Of a DNA stretch of 38,585 nucleotides, positions 6,141 through 14,190 are shown piece by piece. This stretch comes from Trichococcus sp. (GTDB lineage: Bacteria; Bacillota; Bacilli; Lactobacillales; Aerococcaceae): assembly GCA_030153215.1 (NCBI GenBank), contig JASKKA010000008.1, forward strand, positions 1 to 38,585, read 5' to 3'. The notes under the pieces are model-generated. The model worked only from the letters and a program-made list of their open reading frames with translations. It was not told where the DNA came from and made no database searches. Positions within the stretch are counted from its first letter, which is position 1, and each line of letters starts with the position of its first letter. A program made the position numbers and the translations under genes.

Positions 6141-7676
6141 ATGATGGAAAAAGCTGCATTATTGGCCTTACAGAATGGATCGGATGTTCGCGGGATTGCG
6201 ATTTCGACGGAAAAACATGAAGCGACGCTGACGGCGGAAAAAGTGACGCGCATCGGCTATGGTTTCGTGGAGTGGCTGCAAAAAGGGAAAAACGTCAGCC
6301 TAAACGGCGAAAAGAAAGTCAAGATTGCGATCGGACAGGACAGCCGCTTATCCGGCGGGGACATCAAAACGGCCCTGATGGCTGGTATGGCGCCTTATGC
6401 CATCGAGATCATCGATGTCGGGCTTTCCACTACACCGGCGATGTTCATGTCGACACAATACGAAGATTATGCGACGGATGCTGCAATCATGATCACAGCC
6501 AGCCATCTTCCTTTTGAATACAACGGGCTGAAATTTTTCACCAAAACGGGTGGAGCGGAGCACGAGGATATCGAAGAGATTCTGGAATTCGCCTATGAAA
6601 TGCCGGAAGCATTTGCGGAAAAAGCACAAGCTGCAGTGGTGACCGAAATGGACTTGCTTTCTGCTTACGCAACCGACCTCCAGGATAAAATCCGCAAAGG
6701 CATCTCTTCAGCGAAAAATCCGGAAAAACCGTTGGCGGGACGCCACATCATCGTGGATGCCGGCAACGGAGCGGGCGGCTTCTTTGTGGACCGGGTGCTG
6801 CAGCCTCTGGGAGCCGACACTGCCGGCAGCCAATTCCTTGATCCAGACGGAACGTTCCCGAATCACGTCCCGAATCCGGACAATAAAGCGGCAATGAAGA
6901 GCATCCAGGATGCGGTAATCGCAAACAAAGCCGACCTAGGAATCATTTTCGACACGGATGTGGACCGTTCCGCGATCGTCGACAGCGATGGAAAAGCCTT
7001 CAACCGCAACAATCTGATCGCTCTGATTTCGGCTGTTCTTTTGAAAGAAGAGCCAGGCGCGACGATCGTAACGAACTCCGCGACGTCTGCTCATTTGGAG
7101 ACGTTCATAACAGGCCTTGGCGGTGTCCAGGACCGTTATCTGACCGGCTACCGGAATGTCATCAACCGCGGCATCGAATTGAATGAAGCGGGCACCAACG
7201 CAGTATTGGCGATCGAAACGAGCGGGCATGCGGCACTGAAGGAAAATTATTTCCTGGATGACGGTGCCTACCTGATCGCAAAACTGTTGATTGCCGATGC
7301 GCAACTGTCAACGGAAGGGAAGCGTTTGGGCGATCTGATTGCGACGCTTGACCAACCGGCGGAAACGATGGAGTACCGCTTCACGATCATTGAAGAACCG
7401 ATTTTTGAAGTGGGTAATGGGATCATCAAGGATTTTGCCGCTTTCATAGCTGCCACAGAGGATATGGCATTGGTTGCGGACCATCTTGAGGGGGCGCGCG
7501 TGAACCTGAGCGGCCAATACGGGGAAGGTTGGTTCATTTTGCGTTTGAGCCTGCATGAGCCGTTGCTGGTATGGACGATCGAAAGCGATCAAGTAGGCAA
7601 ACTGCCGTTGATCGCGAAGACCGTGCTGCCGTTCTTCAAAGGACGTCCGGAGTTGGATACGGGGCATCTTCATTAA
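6141..7676 (+). CDS. Phosphohexomutase (phosphomannomutase/phosphoglucomutase family)
   Basis: A member of the alpha-D-phosphohexomutase superfamily, which interconverts sugar 1- and 6-phosphates through a phosphoserine. The phosphoserine loop is TASHLPFEYNG (Ser about 121). The Mg-binding loop is DTDVDRSAI (about 271-279). The sugar-binding loop is ETSGHAAL. The phosphate-binding loop near the C-terminus is in GWFILRLSLHEPLLVW. The 511 residues form four domains, as in ManB-like proteins. AAAAGGGG lies before the ATG pair at 6141/6144; either could be the start. A -10 TATAAT is at 6104-6109. The substrate (mannose, glucose or another hexose phosphate) cannot be read from sequence, so no symbol is given. 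Confidence 0.9.
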   Translation: MMEKAALLALQNGSDVRGIAISTEKHEATLTAEKVTRIGYGFVEWLQKGKNVSLNGEKKVKIAIGQDSRLSGGDIKTALMAGMAPYAIEIIDVGLSTTPAMFMSTQYEDYATDAAIMITASHLPFEYNGLKFFTKTGGAEHEDIEEILEFAYEMPEAFAEKAQAAVVTEMDLLSAYATDLQDKIRKGISSAKNPEKPLAGRHIIVDAGNGAGGFFVDRVLQPLGADTAGSQFLDPDGTFPNHVPNPDNKAAMKSIQDAVIANKADLGIIFDTDVDRSAIVDSDGKAFNRNNLIALISAVLLKEEPGATIVTNSATSAHLETFITGLGGVQDRYLTGYRNVINRGIELNEAGTNAVLAIETSGHAALKENYFLDDGAYLIAKLLIADAQLSTEGKRLGDLIATLDQPAETMEYRFTIIEEPIFEVGNGIIKDFAAFIAATEDMALVADHLEGARVNLSGQYGEGWFILRLSLHEPLLVWTIESDQVGKLPLIAKTVLPFFKGRPELDTGHLH

Positions 7677-7691
7677 TACGATTTGACAGAC

Positions 7692-7740
7692 AAAAAAAGA
7701 CTTTGCGGTGGGCTCAGATGCCTGCCGCAAAGTCTTTTAT
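7692..7740. terminator. Bidirectional terminator between convergent genes
   Basis: AAAAGACTTTGCGG (7695-7708) pairs perfectly with CCGCAAAGTCTTTT (7725-7738). A-runs and T-runs flank both sides, so it can serve the phosphohexomutase gene (+) and the CNNM gene (-). Confidence 0.93.
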
Positions 7741-7773
7741 CTTCTACTAGAAAAGTATAAAATTTTTCGTTGC

Positions 7774-9144
7774 TTACTCAGTTACTTCGGATTCTTCCTC
7801 TTCTTCCGTGTCTGTTGATTCGATAGGGCTCTTCATTTTCCTTGTCGTGAAGATATCGATGACGATGATCGAATTTTTCTCTTTTTGGATGGCCTTGAAG
7901 CGGTAACCGTGGTATTCGACTTCTTCGCCTTCCTTGACGTCATATTTTTGGTCAAGCAGCCAACCGCCCATCGTATCCACGTTTTCGTTGTCGATGTCCA
8001 AGCCAAACAGGTCGTTGACATCATCGATCAACATGCGGGCACTGATGCGGTAATGGTTCTCGCCAAGCATGATGAATTCAGGCTGATCTTTCGTCTCGAA
8101 ATCATCGCTGATATCGCCTACGATTTCCTCCACAATGTCCTCCATCGAAACGAGACCGCTTGTGCCGCCGTATTCATCAATCAGAATGGCGACTTGGTTG
8201 TGTTCCTTCTGCATCTTGACCAAAAGTTCCTTGATCGGAATCGTCTCGATGACCGTGATGACCGGGCGAATGAAGTCGGTGACGGTAAATTTGCTTTCGT
8301 CCTTGTTCTGCACGGCTTCGACAAAGGCAGCGAAGACTTCTTTCGTATTGATGACGCCTACAATCGAGTCTTTGTCCTCGCGCATGACCGGATAGCGGGT
8401 GTATTTTTCCTGCTGGACGACATTTGCGATATCACTTAGCGACATATCGAAATCCACAGCTACGATTTCTGTGCGGGGAACCATGATTTCCCGCGCCATC
8501 CGCTCATCGAAGTTAAAGACATTCTCCACAAATTGGTACTCTTCGCGGTTGATTTCCCCGCTCTTCAAGCTTTGGCTCATGATCAGGCGGAGTTCTTCCT
8601 CTGATACATTGTCATCCGATTCACCGATCGTTTTCATCCCGATCGCTTTGGAAATACCGTTGGCGGTTTTGTTGAGCACAAAAATCAGGGGATACATCAC
8701 GCGGTACCAAATATTCAAAGGTTTTGCGATGCGCAGTCCCATTTTCTCAGTGCGGCTCAAAGCCACGTTTTTCGGAACGAGTTCCCCGATGATGACTTGG
8801 ATGGAAGTCAGAACAGAGAAGGAAACAACAAAGGACAGGATGGTCGCAAGCGCATCGGGAATCGGCAGGTTGCCGAAAAGCGTATCGAACAGGCGTTTAA
8901 AGGTAGGATCCCCTAACCAACCAAGCGCCAGGGATGTTATCGTAACCCCGAGTTGTGTCGCTGAAAGATAGCTGTCCAGTTTCACTGTCATATTTTTTAA
9001 TAATTTAGCTTGCGGATTCCCTTCCTCGACAAGGAAATCCAGCCGGGAAGGGCGGATCCTCACCAATACGTATTCCGACATGACGAAAAATGAAGCGATG
9101 AAAAGGATGAGAAAAAATAATAATAAACCGGTCGTAATTGTCAT
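7774..9144 (-). CDS. CNNM/CorC-family membrane protein (DUF21, CBS pair, CorC_HlyC)
   Basis: A 456-residue transporter-type protein of the CNNM/HlyC/CorC family, linked in bacteria to Mg2+ efflux. The order is a DUF21 membrane domain with about four hydrophobic segments (residues 1-185; start MTITTGLLLFFLILFIASFF), two CBS motifs (about 205-325; MVPRTEIVAVDFD, YTRYPV, and IDEYGGTSGLVSMEDIVEEIVG), and a C-terminal CorC_HlyC domain (about 340-430; GGWLLDQ) ending in an acidic tail. I chose ATG 9144 because DUF21 proteins start right at the first membrane helix. The GTG at 9183 lies inside the Shine-Dalgarno sequence itself. The true ribosome-binding site is separated from ATG 9144 by a hairpin. 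Confidence 0.92.
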   Translation of the reverse strand: MTITTGLLLFFLILFIASFFVMSEYVLVRIRPSRLDFLVEEGNPQAKLLKNMTVKLDSYLSATQLGVTITSLALGWLGDPTFKRLFDTLFGNLPIPDALATILSFVVSFSVLTSIQVIIGELVPKNVALSRTEKMGLRIAKPLNIWYRVMYPLIFVLNKTANGISKAIGMKTIGESDDNVSEEELRLIMSQSLKSGEINREEYQFVENVFNFDERMAREIMVPRTEIVAVDFDMSLSDIANVVQQEKYTRYPVMREDKDSIVGVINTKEVFAAFVEAVQNKDESKFTVTDFIRPVITVIETIPIKELLVKMQKEHNQVAILIDEYGGTSGLVSMEDIVEEIVGDISDDFETKDQPEFIMLGENHYRISARMLIDDVNDLFGLDIDNENVDTMGGWLLDQKYDVKEGEEVEYHGYRFKAIQKEKNSIIVIDIFTTRKMKSPIESTDTEEEEESEVTE

Positions 9145-9188
9145 ATTTGACTGCCTGCTTCTTTTAAAGAGAGCAGGCTTCACCTCCT
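9145..9188 (-). promoter_or_regulatory. Shine-Dalgarno with intervening hairpin, CNNM gene
   Basis: Minus strand: AGGAGGTG (9181-9188), then a hairpin of GCCTGCT (9172-9178) paired with AGCAGGC (9153-9159), then ATG at 9144. The linear distance from SD to ATG is 36 nt, but with the 26-nt hairpin folded out it is 10 nt, a workable spacing. Translation could therefore depend on the hairpin being formed. Confidence 0.55.
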
Positions 9189-9402
9189 GTGAAATAATGA
9201 TCCTGAATAGGAAATTTCTTCACGAGATCTCTGGTTTCACGCTGAAACAAATGAAAGCGACCAAAAGAATCCCTGAAAATACGCGTTTTCGAAAATTCTC
9301 TTGGTCTACAGATGATTGTCATCTGATGCGTTCTGTCCCACTGGTGCCACCTACCTTAATAATTATTTAAGCAAAATTCGGTTAATTCAAAACGATACTT
9401 AT
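9189..9402 (-). other. Long structured 5' leader of the CNNM gene
   Basis: About 210 nt lie between the predicted start of transcription and the SD, with no gene on either strand. Read on the minus strand it holds CAGATG-N5-CATCTG, and a long stem of GACCAA plus AGAAT paired with ATTCT plus TTGGTC around an inner region with CGAAAACG. A neighbouring GGTCGC...GAAACC pairing shares bases with that stem and would compete with it. This may be a regulatory RNA; it does not match the M-box or yybP-ykoY consensus as far as I can tell. Confidence 0.4.
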
Positions 9403-9408
9403 GCTAAA

Positions 9409-9436
9409 ATTATAAATCAAAATAGAGAAATTGCAA
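9409..9436 (-). promoter_or_regulatory. Promoter of the CNNM gene
   Basis: Minus strand: -35 TTGCAA (9431-9436), 16-bp spacer, -10 TATAAT (9409-9414). Confidence 0.65.
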
Positions 9437-9452
9437 TACAGGCACACTTCTG

Positions 9453-9464
9453 CGACTTAAGTCG
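9453..9464. promoter_or_regulatory. Perfect 12-bp palindrome between divergent genes
   Basis: CGACTTAAGTCG lies just upstream of the CNNM promoter and about 60 bp before the penicillin-binding protein start. It could be an operator serving either gene; no cognate regulator is evident. Confidence 0.35.
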
Positions 9465-9526
9465 GTTTCTTATTTGAGCGATTCCTGTTACTATGATACG
9501 GAATCGGCCGTGGGGGGATGTAGAAA

Positions 9527-11626
9527 ATGAAGAAGGATGAAAACATGCAGAATAAACCATATAAGGAAATTTTAAAGGCCGGTTGGGCGCGTTTCAACGA
9601 GAAACGCAAAAACTTCTGGCGGAAATACCGGATCAACAAGTTCATCGCGTTGTTTTTGCTGATCGGCATGCTGATCAGCAGCACTTACCTTGTCTTTCTG
9701 GCAAAGACAGCCAATGTTGGAAACCTGAAAGCCGGTCTGGAACAGACGACGGTCATATACGATCGCTACAGCAATGAAGCCGGAGAACTTTATTCGCAGA
9801 AAGGGACATTCGTGACGATCGACCAAATTTCGACAAATATCCAGACTGCGGTCGTTTCTACAGAGGACAAACGCTTCTATACGCACACTGGAGTCGATCC
9901 GATTGGTATCGGCCGTGCCGCTGTCGGCTTCGTGCTGAATGGTGGGAATATCGTCGGTGGGGGGTCGACGCTTACCCAACAGTTGGCCAAAAATGCCTAC
10001 TTGACTTTGGATCAGACGCTGATCCGGAAGGCCAAGGAATTGTTTTTGGCATTTGAAATCGAAAACAAATATACGAAGGACGAAATTCTGGAGATGTATT
10101 TGAATAATGCCTACTTCGGATCCGGTGTGTGGGGTGTGGAGGATGCTTCGCAGAAATACTTCGGGAAATCGGCGAGTGAAGTCAGTTTGTCTGAAGCGGC
10201 TGTTCTGGCGGGGATTCTGAAGTCGCCGAGTTATTACAACCCAATCGATAATTATGAAGCGAGCACGGACAGACGGAACACGGTCCTGCAGCTGCTGGCG
10301 GACAACGCGTTCATTGATCAAGCCACGGCTGATGCCGCAATCGCTGAAGATATCAATGTGGTGGATAACTATTATGCCGACAGCGGCTACAACTATCCCT
10401 ATTATTTCGATGCGGTCATCAATGAGGCTATCAATACCTACGGCCTGGATGAAGAGGATCTGCTGAACAGGGGCTACAAAATTTACACCGGATTGGATCA
10501 GGACTATCAAAACCAGATGGATAATGCCTATGAAGATGCCTATCTGCCGGCTGCTGAGGACGGAACGTTGCTGCAGAGTGCTTCTGTTGCCCTGGAACCG
10601 AGTACAGGGGATGTGCTTGCGATTGTCGGAGCGACGGAATATGAAGGCTTCCGGACATTTAACCGGGCTACTCAGATGACCATGGCACCAGGGTCGACGA
10701 TCAAACCTTTGTCCGTCTATACGCCGGCGCTTGAGGCTGGGTACGAAGTTGATGCGGAGGTAATGGATGATGATTCTTTGACGTACGGTGATGATTCTTA
10801 CTCTGTCTGGAACTATAATCAGTACAGTCTGTATGACACATTGCCAATGTACCAAGCGCTTGCCGAGAGCAAGAATACATCCGCAGTGTGGCTGTTGGAC
10901 AAGTTGGGCATCCAAAAAGGCATCGCGAAGTTGGATGACTTCGGCATCTCCATCGGTGAAGCAGACGAAAATTTGGGTGCAATCGCTCTTGGCGGAATGA
11001 GCACGGGCGTGACGCCAGTGCAGTTGGCGAGTGCCTATACGACTTTCGTGAATGAAGGGGTACGCACGGAAGCGCGCTTCATCACGAAGATTGTGGATGC
11101 GACCGGAGCGGTGATCGTGGACAACACGAAGCCCGAAACGAACCGGGTCACGACGGCGACAGTCGCTGAGGAGATGACGAGCATGCTGATGGGTGTGTAT
11201 GCAGATGGCGGAACCGGGGAATCGGCTCAGCCATCGAACGGCATGGTCATCGCCGGCAAGACCGGAACAACGGAACTCGATCGGGAAACGGGCTACATCA
11301 AGTCGCAATGGATGGTGGGCTACACACCCGACCTTGTCGTCGCCACTTGGTTGGGGTATGACGAAACAAATGAAGCCCACAATCTCAATAACGCCGGCAA
11401 GACGATGGCGAATTTGTACAGTGCTGAGATGGGCGCTTTGTTGTCGATCAGCCCGCAGACAGAATTTGCGGTTGCCGCGGCCGAAGAAACTTATGACAGT
11501 GGCATCATCGATGGCATCAAGAACGGCCTGGATGAGTTCATGAACGGAATGGGATCGTTCGGCCAAAGCATCGGCGAGGGTTCGCAAAAATTGTTCGATT
11601 GGGCCAACGAGGCTTTCGGACAATAA
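9527..11626 (+). CDS. Class A penicillin-binding protein (transglycosylase/transpeptidase)
   Basis: A bifunctional peptidoglycan synthase anchored in the membrane with its enzyme domains outside. It has a basic cytoplasmic tail, one membrane helix (about residues 38-62), a GT51 glycosyltransferase domain (about 75-250; catalytic Glu about 113 in STEDKRFYTHTG, and GGSTLTQQLAKN), and a transpeptidase domain with the Ser-x-x-Lys motif STIK (about 390-393), SKN (about 448) and KTG (about 578). The 699-residue length fits PBP1A/PBP2A types of Lactobacillales; which one it is remains unclear, so no symbol is given. ATG 9527 follows GGGGGGATG. A second ATG at 9545 follows AAGGA and is equally possible. 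No PASTA domains. A terminator follows. Confidence 0.95.
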   Translation: MKKDENMQNKPYKEILKAGWARFNEKRKNFWRKYRINKFIALFLLIGMLISSTYLVFLAKTANVGNLKAGLEQTTVIYDRYSNEAGELYSQKGTFVTIDQISTNIQTAVVSTEDKRFYTHTGVDPIGIGRAAVGFVLNGGNIVGGGSTLTQQLAKNAYLTLDQTLIRKAKELFLAFEIENKYTKDEILEMYLNNAYFGSGVWGVEDASQKYFGKSASEVSLSEAAVLAGILKSPSYYNPIDNYEASTDRRNTVLQLLADNAFIDQATADAAIAEDINVVDNYYADSGYNYPYYFDAVINEAINTYGLDEEDLLNRGYKIYTGLDQDYQNQMDNAYEDAYLPAAEDGTLLQSASVALEPSTGDVLAIVGATEYEGFRTFNRATQMTMAPGSTIKPLSVYTPALEAGYEVDAEVMDDDSLTYGDDSYSVWNYNQYSLYDTLPMYQALAESKNTSAVWLLDKLGIQKGIAKLDDFGISIGEADENLGAIALGGMSTGVTPVQLASAYTTFVNEGVRTEARFITKIVDATGAVIVDNTKPETNRVTTATVAEEMTSMLMGVYADGGTGESAQPSNGMVIAGKTGTTELDRETGYIKSQWMVGYTPDLVVATWLGYDETNEAHNLNNAGKTMANLYSAEMGALLSISPQTEFAVAAAEETYDSGIIDGIKNGLDEFMNGMGSFGQSIGEGSQKLFDWANEAFGQ

Positions 11627-11692
11627 GAAGTGATGGTGAAAGAAAGGCAAGCTATGACATCAATGTCGTTAACTTAAGCGATATGACATCTG

Positions 11693-11732
11693 AAAAAGCG
11701 AGAATGCATCCAATTGTGCATTCTCGCTTTTT
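11693..11732 (+). terminator. Intrinsic terminator of the penicillin-binding protein gene
   Basis: AAAAAGCGAGAATGCA pairs perfectly with TGCATTCTCGCTTTTT around an 8-nt loop. Symmetry means it can also act from the other strand. Confidence 0.92.
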
Positions 11733-11745
11733 GACTGCAGGGCCA

Positions 11746-11885
11746 AATTGTCGGAAGTTCCTCATCTATTCGACAACTCAGGTCCGGCAAAATGTCAAAT
11801 TGTCGAAAGTTTCACGACATTCGACAATCTCGCTTCAATCTGGTATAAAATTGTCGGATCTACCGCATCTATTCGACAATTTAGG
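11746..11885. repeat. Array of three palindromic units, about 52-bp period
   Basis: Three imperfect copies of a 35-37 bp unit start at 11746, 11798 and 11849. Each has left arm AATTGTCG and right arm CGACAA (or CGACAATTT). Units 1 and 3 are the same length and share the loop-side run CATCTATTCGACAA. Each right arm can pair either with its own left arm or with the next unit's left arm. The array begins 14 bases past the terminator and contains no gene. The period matches the array at 18064-18294. Confidence 0.8.
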
Positions 11886-11909
11886 CCACCGCGCGTTAAA
11901 CAATTCATC

Positions 11910-12275
11910 AAACGCGTTCTGAATCACAGAAATCTGTGCCTAAGCTGACTACCGCACACGGACAAAGAGCGGCCGTTCTCGTAATATCCTCTTAGTGCTC
12001 ATCCCCTAAGCGCAAATCATCACGCTCTGCGTAAACGCGTTCGAAAAGTCAGCACCCACTAACGTTTCACATCCCCCATAGTGAACAAAAGAGGTTCACT
12101 TCGTGGGATGCTCCAACGTACGGGGAGCTAAGCGACTTTTCTCACGCTCTGCGTAAACGCGTTCTGATTCGCAGACACCACTACCGTTTCGCAATCGGCT
12201 GTCGTTCACAAAAGAGGTGAACGGCAGCCGATCACTCCAACGTACGGGTGTCTGAACGCGAATCATCACGCTCTG
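11910..12275. repeat. Three tandem ~122-bp units, each a large cruciform/hairpin
   Basis: Units lie at about 11920-12019 (degenerate), 12043-12141 and 12165-12265. They are separated by an identical 23-bp linker (12020-12042 and 12142-12164, beginning TCACGCTCTGCG), with a partial third linker at 12266-12275. Unit 2: GAAAAGTC/GACTTTTC outside, CATCCC/GGGATG, AGTGAAC/GTTCACT inside. Unit 3: TGATTCGC/GCGAATCA, GACACC/GGTGTC, ATCGGCTG/CAGCCGAT, CGTTCAC/GTGAACG. The stem sequences differ but pair in both. The AAAAGAG loop and the unpaired flanks ACTAaCGTTTC and CTCCAACGTACG are conserved. No coding capacity is apparent. Confidence 0.85.
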
Positions 12276-12363
12276 ATAAGAACATATTTTCGTGTTTTTT
12301 GATGGCTTTATTGTTCGGATAATGTTATAGTTTATGTAATATGTGAATGGAAGGAATGGGATA

Positions 12364-12714
12364 ATGAGTAATATTTATGATACGGCTTATGAGTTGGAAA
12401 AAAATCTGCGTGAGGCTTCTGTTTTTACTGAACTGTCTGCTGCCTATACGGCTATGCGGGAAGATCAAGTGGCTTTTCAATTGTTTGAGGAGTTCCGTAA
12501 TGTGCAAGTAGGATTGCAACAAAAACAAATGACAGGCGAAGCGATCACTGATGAAGATGTGGCATCTGCTCAAGCAGTCGCTGAGAAAGCATCCGGTAAC
12601 GAAGTCATCCAATCTTTGATGGCCAAAGAACAACAGTTGAGCCAATTGATGGAAGAAGTCAATGCCATCATCACAAAACCGTTGCAGGAACTATACGCGC
12701 CTGCACAAGATTAA
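12364..12714 (+). CDS. yheA: YlbF/YmcA-family protein (YheA-like, UPF0342)
   Basis: A 116-residue, all-helical, charged protein of the YlbF/YmcA/YheA superfamily. YlbF and YmcA are RNase Y specificity factors in Bacillus; the role of YheA itself is not established. The family pattern is visible: NIYDTAYELEKNLREASVF near the start, then LFEEFRNVQ and LMAKEQQLSQLMEEVNAII. I chose ATG 12364 because AAGGAATGGG precedes it; the in-frame start seven codons earlier overlaps that site. It stands upstream of yhaO/N/M, the same neighbourhood as in Bacillus. A hairpin (GACCATTT/AGAATGGCC) follows the gene but lacks a T-run. Confidence 0.85.
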   Translation: MSNIYDTAYELEKNLREASVFTELSAAYTAMREDQVAFQLFEEFRNVQVGLQQKQMTGEAITDEDVASAQAVAEKASGNEVIQSLMAKEQQLSQLMEEVNAIITKPLQELYAPAQD

Positions 12715-12927
12715 GACTTAATTTTTGACGATAAGCTGTGACCATTTCCGAAAGAATGGCCGGATGATAGATCAGGACAGGATGCGATGCATTGCCCATC
12801 AATGCCATCCAACGTTCTTCATCCGGTATTTGGAGGAGATGGCGCAGTTTTTTTGATTTTTTATGAACGATTTCAAGGAAAGTTGATTTATCAGATTTAG
12901 CATAGAATGCAGAGAGAAGGACAGCTT

Positions 12928-14190
12928 GTGATTACATTTATCCATACAGCGGATCTCCATCTGGATAGTCCTTTTAAGGGGATAAAACAGCTGGAACCGC
13001 AACTTTTTGATGCCATTTACCAGTCCACTTTTGATTCCTTTCGGGAATTGGTGACGCAAGCCATCGCGGCAGAAGTGGATTTTTTTCTGATCAGCGGGGA
13101 TATCTACGATGAGGAGAATCAGAGCGTAAAAGCCCAGGCCTTTCTGAGGGATGAACTGGGGCGGCTGGATCGTTCCGGTATCCCGGTTTATTTGTCGCAT
13201 GGGAACCACGATTTTCTCGGAAGAGAGGCACTCAAGCTGCAGCTTCCAGGAAACGTTACGGTCTTCGAAAAAGAGGTCACGACCGAAATGCTGACCACTA
13301 AAGCAGGGGAGCGGGTGGCCATCACCGGCTTCAGTTACCCTTCCAGATGGGTCGAAGAGCGGATGATCGTCGAATACCCGAACCGGAACCATACAGTCGA
13401 TTACCATATCGGGATGCTGCATGGCTATCTCGAAGGGCTGAATGCTTCCGAAGGTGTCTATGCACCGTTCTCACTGGGCGAATTGAACGCGAAAAACTAT
13501 GATTACTGGGCTCTGGGGCATATCCACAAAAGGCAACAGCTCCAGGAGGCTCCGCCTGTCGTCTATTGCGGAAATACGCAAGGGCGCAATCCGAACGAAA
13601 CGGATGCGAAAGGTGCGTATCTTGTGACGCTTCAGAAAGGGATGGCGCCTGCATTGTCTTTTCTTGCGACGGCGCCGATTGTTTGGCAAAAAGAAACAGT
13701 GTCCTTGCAGGGGTGCAAAAACCTGAATGATGTGTTTGCGCGCGTCGAGGAACGAATGGACCACCATCGCTCCCAAAGTGAATCGAGTGTGTTGTTGTCG
13801 TTGTTATTCACGGACATCCAGGAGCTGCATCCCGATGTCCTAAAAAAAATCGAGGACGAAGAAATAGTGGAGGGTGTCAGACAACGGTTGGACCGACCTT
13901 TCATTTATCTTTACCAGTTGAAAATTGCGGTCGACACAGAAAGAGAATTGTTTTCTTTTGATCAGGTCATGAAAGAAAGTTTTTCGAAAAGTTGGACAGA
14001 AATCAGTGCCGATGACGTATTCTATCAACAGCTGGACAACTTTTTCCAGCATCCGCTCATCAGGACGACATTCCCTGACTTAAAAAAAGACCGAAGCTTC
14101 AAAGAGGAAGTGCTGGCGGCCGCCAAGAAGAGGCTTGTGCAGGCGGTTGCGTTCGAGGAGGAAGAAGATAGTGAAGATACGGAAGATTGA
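12928..14190 (+). CDS. yhaO: YhaO-type DNA repair exonuclease (Mre11/SbcD-like)
   Basis: A calcineurin-like metallophosphoesterase of the Mre11/SbcD class, 420 residues from GTG 12928. The five metal-binding motifs are all visible: ITFIHTADLHLDSPF (DxH), SGDIYDE (GDxxD), YLSHGNHDF (GNHD), IGMLHGYL (H) and WALGHIHKRQ (GHxH). The C-terminal third is helical with an acidic tail. GTG 12928 has AGAAGGACA ahead of it and matches where the family starts; ATG 12907 would overlap that site. Its stop overlaps the yhaN start by 20 bp, so translation is probably coupled. YhaO and YhaN would form a nuclease-ATPase pair comparable to SbcCD. Confidence 0.92.
   Translation: MITFIHTADLHLDSPFKGIKQLEPQLFDAIYQSTFDSFRELVTQAIAAEVDFFLISGDIYDEENQSVKAQAFLRDELGRLDRSGIPVYLSHGNHDFLGREALKLQLPGNVTVFEKEVTTEMLTTKAGERVAITGFSYPSRWVEERMIVEYPNRNHTVDYHIGMLHGYLEGLNASEGVYAPFSLGELNAKNYDYWALGHIHKRQQLQEAPPVVYCGNTQGRNPNETDAKGAYLVTLQKGMAPALSFLATAPIVWQKETVSLQGCKNLNDVFARVEERMDHHRSQSESSVLLSLLFTDIQELHPDVLKKIEDEEIVEGVRQRLDRPFIYLYQLKIAVDTERELFSFDQVMKESFSKSWTEISADDVFYQQLDNFFQHPLIRTTFPDLKKDRSFKEEVLAAAKKRLVQAVAFEEEEDSEDTED

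Noticed and set aside
6936-7304. Minus-strand open frame within the phosphohexomutase gene
   Set aside because: A shadow frame with no RBS and no domain; the plus-strand gene is complete and motif-rich.
9340-9360. T-box motif (GGTGGCACC on the minus strand) in the CNNM leader
   Set aside because: There is no specifier stem or downstream terminator, and the gene is not an amino-acid or tRNA-synthetase gene.
9572-11650. 692-residue minus-strand open frame
   Set aside because: It is antisense to the penicillin-binding protein gene, has no recognisable domain, and its composition mirrors the plus strand.
11746-11885. CRISPR array
   Set aside because: Repeats are palindromic and diverged, the spacers are only about 15 bp and partly alike, and no cas genes are nearby.
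12673-12927. Minus-strand open frame of about 85 codons between yheA and yhaO
   Set aside because: It looks mildly protein-like (HPVLIYHPAILSEMVTAYRQ) but has no start codon with an RBS, overlaps the yheA end, and shows no known domain.
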